Assembly (NCBI RefSeq): GCF_024868665.1
Contig: NC_079890.1
Span: 2,461,880-2,525,879, forward strand
Length of the DNA stretch: 64,000 bases
Source of the DNA: Triplophysa rosa
Taxonomy: Eukaryota > Chordata > Actinopteri > Cypriniformes > Nemacheilidae
Reading direction: 5' to 3'
The translations under genes were made by a program, and so were the position numbers. Below the pieces are notes generated by a model. It ran no database searches, was not told the DNA's origin, and worked only from the letters and a program-made list of their open reading frames with translations. Shown piece by piece: positions 1 through 11,252 of the stretch. Each line of letters starts with the position of its first letter. Positions within the stretch are counted from its first letter, which is position 1.

Positions 1-310
1 CCAAATTACATTTACATTTAGTCATTTAGCAGACGCTTTTATCCAAAGCTACTTACAGACGAGGGAAACAATGGAAGCAATTGGAACAACATAAGGACAA
101 TAAAAAGCATAAGTGCAATAAAAACAAACTGGTCTCATATAGCCTACCACAGTATACAGAGCTACAGCTACAGCTTCAATTTCAAAACGTTGGTGCAAAA
201 TTAAACCTTTAACATTATAAACTGACATTGTCGTGCCTTGTTTGTAAATAGCTACACAAGAATAAAGTACGCGCATCCAAAATATCTTCAACAACTGCAG
301 CATCAAAATC
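1..310 (+). repeat. dispersed teleost repeat with the CATTTAGCAGACGC core
   Basis: The segment at about 8-58 (ATTTAGCAGACGCTTTTATC, then CAAAGCTACTTACAG) is a sequence scattered widely through teleost genomes, usually in or beside short interspersed or nonautonomous elements. The adjoining ~250 bases look like the body of the same element. The left end is cut off by the window. Class not determined. Confidence 0.5.
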
Positions 311-2044
311 ATCAAAGCTTAAAATAAAAAAGGGAAATCGCCACTCTTTGACAATTCCTTTTATTTCCAAAATAAACAAGAGTTTGTCTCAGTAAAGACT
401 GATTGTAGTGAACAAAACATTGCTGTATTATTTTCAAAAAAACGTAAATTGATAAACAGCGTGCAGATTTCCCACGTGTATTCTCTTACACTAACATGTC
501 TCCTACGATAAACTCAAGTCTCTTTTTCAAGAGAGTGCATAACTCGTCATCCTAAAAGCAAAATCTATATCTAAAGATTTGTTTGTTTTTCATTTTTCTA
601 GAGGAAACAGCCCGCTTTAATCTATAGTATTACAATTGAAATCCCCACCTTCCATATCTAGAACATGAATAAATAAAATGCATTATATCCTGAAATTCTA
701 AAGAACTGTGATTTGTCGATTCGGTCCAAGGTTATGGTTTCATTGTTTTATTTTCACTACTGTATATTTACATTGTTTTCTTTAGAATTACACTTTGGCT
801 TGTTTTCAAGTAGCTCTAAATCTCCTAGTTATTTGGTTGTGGTTGTCTGTCAAAGCACTGATGTTTTGCTGCAAATTAACTATAAGATACAATTAACATA
901 CAGTTTAAGGATTTTCAATATATTTCTTTGATACCAAGAACCTGGTTTCTGTTTGTTCTTTGAACTTCATATAAGGTTGGATGAGATGGTCAATTTACAG
1001 TACAAGTAGTAACAATGCAGCGGTCGAATCACAATCTTTGAGTATGTTAAGAGCTCTAATACACCGTCCTGCTTTAATTCACGATGCCCTTAATCTGAAC
1101 GCGTGCCTTTGTCCTCTGACTCTTACAATCAAAGTTTTTGTGTCCAGAACAATGAAGGTGTAGGTGGGAGATGGACGTATCTTATGTGCAATAAACATAA
1201 CTCATTCATGGTTGGATACAGTGTGGTTAATCTGATGAAGCAGGAGAAACGGATGGATATTGCAAAAGATTGATAAAGCAATAGACCCTTTGCAAGCAGT
1301 TTGATTGACAAGCGATCTGACCAATCGTAAAGCCGATAATATGTGCCCCCGTGACTGACCGCCATTTTGTCCGACAAACAAACCAGTCCGACAAACCTGG
1401 CATAGTAGAGCTTTGGTGATTAATATTAAAAAATGCTTTTTAATTATTGTAATAGTAAACTGAACGATATATACCCAGCTTTAATGGACGTTCACACTAT
1501 AACGATAAATGATAACTAAGTTATAACTTTTATAAATCATTCTAACTGAAAGAGAATAGCGGAGTTCACATCACAACTATACCAATACAGATACGAGACA
1601 CGGTATTGTTGAAATCATTAATGTACGAGTTACAGACAGAAGCGTTCTGATATTTAAAAGTTTACTTTCGTTTTCACAAAGAAGGATCACGGCCGACCAA
1701 AACTCTGCCCGAAGTCACTCTCTCTCTAAAATTGTCATTACTACAAATTTTCAAGTAAATATAAACACTTAATACAAAACATTTAGGTTAGCTATACACC
1801 CATTTGTGTGACAGTAGAAGCCTACTGCATCGCGCGAGTTTAGCGTTAACGTTATCGTCTGCTGGTGTGGACACAAATGTACACTGGGAGTGCATGGCTG
1901 ATACCGAAAGCTTGTCGGACATAGCAACAGAAGGGAGGCGGGGTTTTTGCGAAGGGTCAATTGCTTTACTTTAAAACAAAAGAAGTGACGTGAACACTTC
2001 CACAGCTCTACTTCATCTCGAAACTGCACGTTTTCAATGGAAGT

Positions 2045-2425
2045 GTTATGATCTGTTCTGTGTTCCCCTGATATTATGGACTTTTATATTATTTCCTGTC
2101 TTGTGCCCTGTTTTGTAGTTAATGTCAAGTGTTGTCTTTCTGTAACATTTGAAGAACCAGGCAGAGCGTAGATCCAAATGCAGTTTAGAAATTTAATTAA
2201 ATAAACAAAGACCAAACAAACCAAGGTCATCTACGAGCAATACAGGAACGTAAAACAAAGACCGACCCCCAAACAAAGGAAACACTATGGCTTAAATACA
2301 CGGGGATAACAAGGAAACAGGAAACACCCGGGGAAACTAATTAACACGAAAAACTACAAATTACTACAAAACAGGAAATAATATAAAAGTCCATAATAAC
2401 AGGGGAACACAGAACAGATCATAAC
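2045..2425. mobile_element. nonautonomous element with ~65-bp inverted terminal repeats
   Basis: The left arm (2045-2118), starting GTTATGATCTGTTCTGTGTT, is repeated in reverse complement at 2363-2425. The arms are nearly identical except for an 11-bp insertion in the left one (about 2100-2110) and a small number of substitutions. Between them lie 240 bases without coding capacity. This is a foldback or MITE-type DNA element, apparently fairly young given the arm similarity. Family not assigned. Confidence 0.75.
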
Positions 2426-3419
2426 AGGAAGGTTATCATTTTATTTGTACGTATCTAAATATGTATAACGTGGTAAAATGTTTCATATGATATAAAAATC
2501 GTTCATTTGAAGAAAGAAAGTCAATTATTTCATTTGAAAACTAAACTTTTATTTAAAAACTAAAATGGATGACTTGGACCAAACAATGATGAAAAAGCAG
2601 CCAATAAGAGCCCATAAAAGATGGAAATTCTTTCAAAACCCTTTTAAAGGCTTGGAAGCGAATTGATAACATGAAAAAAGCACAAATCTAATATAATCGC
2701 ACTGATTTTTTCAACGAGAGCTAAGTAGCACAGTTCAATACTGTACATTGTCATTGCTGTAGTTTTGGAATATTTCCTAATATCGTGCTTTTGCGTGAAT
2801 TTGATTCATTTGTATGTCTATTTACCTGTATTCTGTATTGATTCTTTTCGATATGATTTGTTTGAAGGTACACAGTCTTGATGAATGAGCCTCAGCCAGC
2901 AGCTCACTGTTTAACATCATGCATGCTTACAATGCACAGTCAGGAGCTTGTATTTATAGCCTGTGAGATCACAGCAGATAGCAGTAAACGCTTGTGTACT
3001 GCCTTCCTTCAGGAATAGTGCTCTGTGAATAATGATCTTTAGTTTCCTGCATGTGAGCCAAGCGCCACGGCTTTCCTGCGCCTTATATACTGGAGGAGGA
3101 CAGGACGTGCTATGTTTTCAGTTATCAATCCCAGCAGCAATGCATTAAAGGGACATGTCATGGACGACAGCATTCTCCTTGGGTTGTTTAGTGTACAAAA
3201 CTCCTTACTTTGTCCACCAAGACAATCATGTGTAGGTTATTAATAATATAGGACCAACTACATTTACACATCAACAATAATGAGGCATTTAGTCCTGATT
3301 ATTATTGCTCACAAGTTGCTCTTTTATTGCTCGGATCAATTTCAACTTTGCCAATCTCTTTACCATCTCTTCTCTTTACAGAAAAGGGATTTCTCTCTTA
3401 GTAGTTTTGTCTTGGTTCC

Positions 3420-3590
3420 CAGTACAAATATCTTTAAAAACACAAAACCAACGCAAGTGAATAGGGGCCAGTTAACAACATTCTTCAAAATATCTTCTCT
3501 CGTGTTTTGCTGAAGAAAGAGAGTCATACAGGTTTGAAATGACAAAAGGGTGCAGTAAATGATGACAATTTTTATTTTTAGGTCACTTTA
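3420..3590. mobile_element. Angel-type inverted-repeat element, remnant
   Basis: It contains the cyprinid repeat words ACATTCTTCAAAATATCTTC, GAAGAAAGAGAGTCATACAG and ATGATGACAATTTTTA in the usual order. The outer TTAAAGGGATAGTTCACCC-like terminus is lost or degraded. Related, better-preserved copies lie at 24092-24335 and 35341-35638. Confidence 0.6.
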
Positions 3591-3712
3591 ACTCGCTTTA
3601 TTTGTATCTTTTTGTAGAAAACAAGACTTAATATCTTAGGTAATTTCGATTCAAGTAAATGTATTGTGATTTTACACTTTGTAGATATTTTATATACTGG
3701 AAAACAAAAATA

Positions 3713-3996
3713 CAGAGGTGGACTGTACTACCATTTCGACTCTCAAGTACTATTTAATTAAACGTTTTTACCTTGATTTTTTTACTTCAGTACATTTTAA
3801 AGCATATACAGTAGCATACTTTTTACGCAATTACATTTTTATAAATACAAAATGTCAATTTTTTACCTTTAAGTCCATTTAAATTCGAGCACTTCTACAG
3901 TAAAAAGTATGATCTATGCTTTATAATGTAGTTAAGTATTTTTCAAAAATAACAACACTTGAGTAAAGTAAAAGTACTTAAGTAAGTCTCCCTCTG
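3713..3996. mobile_element. hAT-like MITE with CAGAGG termini
   Basis: It begins CAGAGGTGGACTG and ends ...CCCTCTG (reverse complement CAGAGGGAGAC), with the AGTACTT / AAGTACTT-rich interior that teleost hAT-derived MITEs of this kind carry. The flanking 8-mers are only weakly similar, so an intact target duplication is not shown. Confidence 0.55.
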
Positions 3997-6917
3997 CACA
4001 AAACAACAACAAACAAAAAAAAAACAAAGAACGACTTAAGCAAAACACTCCTTTTCTGCTCTATTTGATCTCATTGCTTTTAGGAAAAACCTAAGATATT
4101 AAAGATATTTTATTTGTTATTGTCTTTTTATTGTGGGTTAGGTAGGTCAGAAACCTCTTACCATAAGTTTAAGGTGGACAACTGTCATGTAAATTACTAC
4201 AAGACATTCCAGGAAAAGAACAAACTGTCAAAGAGTTTAGAGCGCTGCAGAGTACGTGTGGCCATATGGATATGTTGATCAATTATAGCTCTGAGAACAA
4301 ACACTGTTATTAAGCCATATTTTCTAATATACATTTAGTTTCCTTTACAGTGGGCAGTCCACATTTACACACAGAACCGCGGTGTTCACACAGACTTTAT
4401 GTGCCGTGTCCTGAGGCGCAGTTAATGCCCTTGGGGTCTGCCTGCAGGCGACAGCCGCGACACACAAGAATCTACCCTTCAAATACATCCTTAAGAGTCA
4501 ATGGCATGACCACATGAGAGGCTGAGATCTCAGTTTTCCTGCCAGATGAAGTAAAACCCTACAAACAGGACTGAGTTCAACCCAAGTTGAAAAGGAAATG
4601 CAGCACAACTCGATTGTAATTGCAAAATAGGTGTGAATAAGCAATTGAAACAGTAAATGACATTACAGTAGCTGCATAATGTAAGTAAACTGTTTGAAAT
4701 GAGCTCAATTGCTATTGTGAATTTTCTTTCAGTATTTCTATACAGTCATACAAACTGATATGGATTCTAGCAATTGTTTTTTTTGTATTTTGGTCTGATT
4801 GGTAGAATTGTGGATGTGAATTGTGATTTGTATTAACTTTTTCCCTGCCACCCTTTTTTTAAGTTTCCAGCCAGTGCCAGCGTTTCTTAAAATATTTTTT
4901 CAGGCCATCAGAATGTTTTTTTCCTATGAAAATATGAATACACACGCATGCACACACACATTTCATATTTCTTCAAAGATACAACATTGTGAACAAAAAG
5001 CTGAGTTTTTTTTTTGTCAAAGACACAAATTAGATTTAAAACGATGATCAAAACAGACAAATATTTTTTTGTTTCTGGATCTGTATACAGTATGCTGCAC
5101 CCTTTCAGAAGATGGGTAACAGCGCCTCCTACTACACAACAGTGAAAACATGAATTGACGGACATTTCCGCTAATTGCAAGGAAGCGCTGTGTCAAAATT
5201 GACTGAAAAATCTGGCAATGGCGACAAAAGAGTTAACTAAAGTCTGTAACCTTAAAGATCGGAATATACTACATGACTTTTAAAACATTTGCTGACTTGT
5301 AAATAGTTACAGAGAAAAACTGTACCAAAACTATACACTAACACGACTTTGAAATTGTGCACAAACACAACAGATTTGCACAGAAACACTTCACGACTTA
5401 TGAAACAAAAATGGATGTGTGCGGATGACAGCAGTACAGTATTTAGCGTACAAATAACCCACATGCATTCGGACGCTCTACAGAGTAAGACAGGAGTCAT
5501 ACAGTTTTAAAATTGTCTCGAAATATCAAATAAAAAAGGTGTTGATATCCTTCGACTGGTGGAATTAGAGTCTTAAGCTAAAAAATCTGTGCTCATCACA
5601 CACTATGCCATAAAACTGGCGCAGACTTTTAGCAACTATTTGTCAACTCGTCCAGACTGCAAATCAGGGCAACAATCTGAGCAATAGTCACGTAGTGTAT
5701 TTTAGCCCGTGAACTGTGAAAACTGTGAACGTCTGACGCTTATCGTCTACATATCTTTCAAATTTGGTGATGGTCTATCGGTCAAAATTCCCACGATGAA
5801 CCCTGGGCCATTTTTCTACAGGGTATCTTTTTTCTGAATTATTAAACTTGCTCCTGCTCATGGGTAAAGTGCATTGCAGTATCTCTCGGCGTGAGGAGTA
5901 AAAATATACCCTCCACTTCCAAGTAACTGTCATTTAAATATGACACACTCATCAGGTCCGGGCACGGCCATGATGGTTATGTATCTACAGCTATAAAGAT
6001 TTTATGCCATCCATTATGCATAAAGAGTTAATTTATTCATGAGGGCAAAATGTGATTGTCCCCCTTCCTTTGGTTTTCCTTTCGTAGCCATCAGTGCTCT
6101 CTGTGAACAGACCACTGCGTTGTGCCTGGAATATAAATAGAGTATGTGTGTGTTGATGTGCTCACGTCCCATATATACTATACCATGTGCTATAAATCAA
6201 CCGGAGCCCCTTTACCCTCTAAATCTGGTTAAAAAACCCTGTGCCGACCGCATGTATTCCGATTAATTACATTAAAGGTCTAAACTAAGACGCACCATTA
6301 GCTACAGTAAAGTCATTTTCAATATGGAACTCTTCGGTCACGACGGGATCCCAAAATAGCAAATAAATATATAAATGATCTCATAAATCTTAACGGGAGC
6401 GTAAACGTTCGTGGCCAAGAAACGTCATTTACGCAAACAATGAGGTTGGTATTCGTGCCTGTGTGATAAGATCAAGCTACGGATATACAAAAGTCATCTA
6501 TTTTTAACAAAACACTCCGTATTCAAACAATATCTTGACGATCACACATATAATAGTGTAGCGTTTGCCGAACAGTGTTCCACAAACCCAGATTACACTC
6601 ATGTATACTTGAGTACTAAAGTCAAATACAACAGTTCAACTAAATAATTTGAAGATTTTCAATGACACAATTCTTAACTATTGCCTCTCTATCGCCATCT
6701 CTGTTTGAAACATAAAACTGCAGGTTACTTTACGCACTATTATTTATTGGACTGCTGTCAAATGACGTCAAAACGAGGCCCGACAGACTAACTAATAAAA
6801 AATAAAAAAAATATTATCACAGACTCGACTTTGTGAATCGGCGTTAAGGTAAATAAAATTCATGTATTACAAGAACAAACCGGCGAGAGAATACTAATAA
6901 CACGGATAGATACTCAC

Positions 6918-7106
6918 AGGTGGTTGGCTTGTTACAGTTATGTCCGTGTCTGAAGTACTGCGGGTTCTCTATGACAGGAATACGACTCATGCCGATGATG
7001 ACAGCATCGGGTCCCGCATCCATAGAGCAGGGCGTGACGATCCCATGGTTGACGTGATGAAGGGGGCTGGCCGAGTCTTCCTCCCCACTGATAACTGCTA
7101 CAGGAC
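6918..7106 (-). CDS. ntrk3: ntrk3 exon: intracellular juxtamembrane region with Shc docking site
   Basis: A 189-nt exon with acceptor TTCCTTCTTTAG and donor GTGAGT. It begins with the two bases finishing Gly, then [20 protein letters not shown], and includes [18 protein letters not shown]. It ends NKPTT plus the first base of a codon expected to be Tyr in the first kinase exon. NPQY is the phosphotyrosine motif that recruits Shc and FRS2 adaptors in activated TrkC (Tyr516 in human). In mammals this exon is followed either by the kinase exons or by the exons of the kinase-less isoform; neither was recognised in the 6.9 kb downstream. The reading frame stays open into the intron for several codons, which does not indicate a coding extension. 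Confidence 0.96.
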
Positions 7107-7769
7107 CTAAAGAAGGAATACACAGACAATCAATGCACATGAACAGATACAATATGTGAACATTAGTTTTCCAATAAATAATGAACCACCATTATTTAGA
7201 ACCATTGACAAGCCGTAATTTTATTGAATGTACTTCTAAAGCTTTTCACAATTATGCATTGTTGTGCAGCTAAATATAGACCATAAAGACATCGAAAATT
7301 GAACTCAGATCGCTGTTCTTCTTACCCTTAAAGTGAATAATGAAATATTATACTTTAAACGCCAACTGCTTAGAAGCACTAAATAACCATCAACTCATTT
7401 CACAAACAAACTTTTGAGTGACTACACAATACTACATTACAAAAATCTTTAAAGCCCATTTATCACGTTTTTCAATTGATTCAATGTGAAATGGAAAGCT
7501 TTCTGAATACCTTTAAATTTTGCCACCTGACGGAGAGAAATTGAACGGAGGAGGTTTGGGAATAAATTGCAGGGTTTTACTGTCAGTACAGATGGAATTT
7601 TCCAACAACCCCACATCAAATGTCTTCACACAAAACTGTTTTGGACCAGCAGTCTTTTCTGTAAAGTTAACCATAATTTCTCTGACTATATCGCCAACTC
7701 TGTTTGAAGCATATCTTCATATTGGATGAAATTAAAATGTCAAACTGACATTACCTGTGAATCATACGA

Positions 7770-8340
7770 ATCATTCTTATTCAATTCAATTCAATTCCAT
7801 TCAATTTTATTTATATAGCGCTTTTCACAATGTGCATTGTTCCAAAGCAGCTTTACCGGAGAAAATAAGAAAAACACAGAAAGGTAAAACACAGTACAGT
7901 GCATGGTGTTTATAGACCAAGCAAGATCATTATAAAAAATAATATCTAATAAATAAATGATTAAATAAATAAATGCAGTCTCCCGGTGAGCAAGCCAACA
8001 CTGCACTGCTGCACTGCTGTGGCGTGGAACCCAAACTCCAATGATGAATAAATGGAGAAAAAAAAAACCTCGGGGGAAACCAGGCTCAGCCGGGAGGGCC
8101 AGATCTCCTCTGACGTGTCATAGCTGCACTCAGTGACCCCGACCAAAGCCACCGAGCAACGTCCACGAAGAACAGGGAGAGCCCACGAGCCGCAACCCAG
8201 GAAGCCCCACCCGCCGAAAACAGCATGTATATGGAGAATAGCAAGGGTCCTAAAACCGATCCCTGAGGTAATCCATAATTTACTTGCGTTAGATTTGATG
8301 ATTCCCCATTTAAATGGACAAATTGATGTCTGTCTGATAA
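7770..8340. repeat. dispersed teleost repeat with the TTTATATAGCGCTTTTCACA core
   Basis: The segment 7800-7860 contains TTTATTTATATAGCGCTTTT and GTTCCAAAGCAGCTTTACC, a repeat widespread in cyprinids and other teleosts. It is followed by an A-rich and AAATAAATAAATG-rich stretch and an unusually GC-rich section (8060-8270) with CCGACCAAAGCCACCGAGCA. The 131-codon minus-strand ORF across it (7961-8356) is a by-product of the element and shows no domain. Confidence 0.6.
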
Positions 8341-8572
8341 GTAAGATCTGAAACATTCTTATAAGCTTATCATTGTGAATCGGGGTAAAATAAAGAGATT
8401 TTTATGTACTTGCTCAATAAATCATATTTTCAACTAAAGCTACTAGAGATATATCGATACAAAATTTCTCCACCGATACCAATAGCCACTTATTCAGAGT
8501 GATATCTGCCGATCCCGATTCTGAAGATAATATTTCTTAACTTATGTTATTCATTCATATAATGACTGTTAA

Positions 8573-9396
8573 CCCTTTAGGCGCCAGGGTTTTTTGGAAA
8601 ACATGCTGGATTTTGACATCAAGATTTCAAAAGCTTGTGGCTTGAAAGGACTTAAAGATAGAGATCTTCTGTAAATTAGAAAAATGTTGGGCATGACCAA
8701 AAGTTTATGGGGTGTAAATATACTCATCTAATTTGCATATTATGATGTCATCAGGGGCGGCCAACTTGAATTTCATAATATTCAGGAAATGGTAGATATT
8801 GATTGAAATTTGATGAAATTGATGTTTGAACTTATTTGCATGTTTTTTTTTTAGTCTTTGATCCTTATTCCAAATGTTCCACCACGTTCACCCCTGCCAC
8901 CCCCATCTCCGTTAGGCAAAGGGTAGAAATGATCGCTCGTTTGTGCTTCGTGAACATTCTCGCCTTGCACGGCGGCACCATTGCGCTGCACAGATGTACC
9001 GGGAGACGCGCGGTCATTAGACGACCGATCGTGATTTCCAAAAGGCAAATATTCCCCTTCAGAGTCAGAATCGGTGAATAACATTCGCTACACATCCTCG
9101 CGGTACAACCTTTTATTAGCCATTTGGCGATTTTCTCTCACAAATCTCACAATTTACTCTGACGCTCTGAACTGAACTGCTTCCGCTTCAATGACACGAT
9201 AGCTCACTTGCTCTGCTATTTGCTCGAACACTTTGAATAGGAACATGACGTCATTTTGGTCTAGAATCGAAGTACTACATGTCTGCCATCTAGTGGTATG
9301 GAATACAAATGAGATATTACACCATATTAGGATCTACAGCCTATTTTATGAAGTATGACGTCTTGTCGCAATTCTGCGACTTTGGCGCTTAGAGGG
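8573..9396. mobile_element. piggyBac-like nonautonomous element
   Basis: It is flanked exactly by TTAA on both sides (8569-8572 and 9397-9400), the piggyBac target site. The termini are CCCTTTAGGCGCCAGGG on the left and, in reverse complement, CCCTCTAAGCGCCAAAG on the right, a good imperfect inverted repeat starting CCC as in this superfamily. At 824 bp it is far too short for a complete transposase and keeps only a broken amino-terminal piece. It lies inside the hAT-like element at 8444-9606. Confidence 0.8.
8851..9123 (-). pseudogene. piggyBac-type transposase amino-terminal fragment, broken
   Basis: Reading the minus strand from the ATG at 9123-9121 gives MANKRLYREDV, then an in-frame TAG (plus-strand 9088-9090), then RMLFTDSDSEGEY and further acidic and glycine-rich residues until a TAA at 8853-8851. 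An acidic DSDSE stretch near the start, inside an element with TTAA-flanked CCC termini, fits the N-terminal region of piggyBac transposases. The catalytic Asp residues and the C-terminal zinc finger are absent. The premature stop and truncation mean no functional enzyme. The assignment is inferred mainly from the element's ends. Confidence 0.55.
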
Positions 9397-11215
9397 TTAA
9401 TGTTAAACATCAAACTAGAGATGTTTCTTCAAATTTTCTATATGCAAAGCACAAATTCATTTCATTTTCCTGTCCTCTTTTCATTGACAAGACATATCGA
9501 TCCTGATCATCGGCTCTTTTTAAACTATTGACCGTTAGCCGATAGGGTGAACAAATGCTTTTATCAACCGAAACCGATCATTGGGCGATATATCTTTGCA
9601 TCTCTAAAGTTACAGATTGTAGCTTTAAATGTAAAAAGCCTCTTTGATGTAGTTCTAAATATAGGCACCCAATATGCATTATTTGACTGCAACAAAACGC
9701 ACAGCATCCACAAAATTATGTAAGACACCTGAAGAAACCTGACATATTTTTTCCACACCTTTTGCATCTCAGGGTTTTGGAGTTTGCCCAAACCTGCTAG
9801 GTGAAACCTCATCTTGTGTAAACCAAGGTGTAAGGTGTGTGAAGTCTTGCCATAAGAGCGGCCAGGCAGCAGGACACAAATAACAAATGAAAGTCACCTG
9901 CATCTGATTTTACATAGAAAATGTGGGGTACAGTGTTATGGATCTTGTGCTGAGATAGGGGACTTGTTGCATAAATCATTCAAGTTAATCTCTTTTATAT
10001 TTGCATTAGTGTTTTTGTCAGCTGGATTAATACTGGTATGCATCATATGTATTCAGAAAAGCATACATATTATGCATACCAGTATTATCTCTTGTTTATA
10101 AGTAAATGAATTGAAACTGAATTGAATTAATCATCTGAAATAATCTAGAGTCACTTTAGCTCATAACGTGCAAAAACACGCAGCTTTATACATGCACAAC
10201 AAACAGAAGTGCACATCTTTCCGTTTGACATTCAGGATTCTAGTATGACACAAAGTAAATCTGAGAGTTGGATATTAAAGATTTCACAGTAACACTTGGG
10301 GTTCCCAGTGAAATCTCATACAAACCACCAATATTTATGGTCTTTCACAAAGTAGGGCTTCAGAAAATTTATGACGGCTCCATTGGACAGACCATTCATT
10401 TAGTTTACGGTTGTATAAAAAGCTTGAGGGAAAAACTGGGGACATACTGTGTTTTATACTACAAAAATGCTAAATGTACCAAATGCAAAGCGGTTATTGA
10501 AGCTCATGAAAACGTGTCAAGGTTAAATAAATAAATAACTTATGTTTTGTTTATAATGGGTGCCATCCATTATTCTTAATCGTGATTCTCATCACTTAAA
10601 ACTTTGATAAGACCAAATTAAAAGGAGTACAACAAGTACCACTATTAAATATAAATGCATCATTTAAATAATATATCATTGCTTTTTTATTAAAAAGAAA
10701 AGAATTGTGAAGGCAAGTTTGCGTTTGGGTCAATTATTTTTCTTTTAACTTAGTTGAGAAACATGACATGTACATGTTTTTGACAGCGATTGCAAATGCA
10801 TTCCTATTTCAATAAATCATCCACTTTCATGATTAAAATCGAGGGCTTATTGAACCACACCGTCAATGCAATACAGTGTTTAAAGCTCTTAAAAACAGAT
10901 GATTCATGATTTGAACCTCCGTCTGCATATGATCATAAAAGCTCATTTATATCTCTGATCTATTGCAAAGGCAAATGATTGTTACTGTATCATGCAACCA
11001 CACTGTGCTATATTTTAAAAGAAAATACGTTAATAAACAGTTCAGGAAACAAGAGACTAGAAACCAGGACTGTGGTGAACACGTGACTAGCCTGACAAGA
11101 GAAAAACTAGAACTCAACATGTGTAATCTTTCAAAGTATATGAGAAAAGCAAAGCAAGCACTATTCGCTGTTGTATTTTCCCATTGGCTCGGCTCGATTC
11201 CTGGTCCACACCAGA

Positions 11216-11252
11216 ACACACACACACACGCACGTACATGCGCACACACACA
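11216..11252. repeat. CA-rich microsatellite
   Basis: An interrupted (CA)n run with CGCACG and CATGCG interruptions. No other function seen. Confidence 0.85.

Larger units (their letters stand above)
1..6917. other. ntrk3 intron downstream of the juxtamembrane exon
   Basis: No coding exon was recognised on either strand. Short ORFs here show no family motif, and I saw neither the kinase glycine-loop exon nor a truncated TrkC tail. It contains the dispersed repeat at 1-310, the inverted-repeat element at 2045-2425, an Angel-type remnant at 3420-3590 and the hAT-like element at 3713-3996. The stretches 4300-4600 and 5880-6260 are higher-complexity sequence with no repeat that I recognise. Confidence 0.6.
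8444..9606. mobile_element. hAT-like element interrupted by a piggyBac-like element
   Basis: The left end TAGAGATATATCGATAC and the right end (reverse complement AGAGATGCAAAGATATATCG) are imperfect inverted repeats. They are flanked by near-matching 8-mers AAAGCTAC (8436-8443) and AAAGTTAC (9606-9613, allowing a one-base ambiguity at the border), the target-duplication length of hAT elements. About 820 bp in the middle is a separate, later insertion (8573-9396). Confidence 0.6.

Noticed and set aside
7961..8356. 131-codon minus-strand ORF
   Set aside because: Lies inside the TATATAGCGC repeat, whose GC-rich part keeps several frames open; no protein family recognised.
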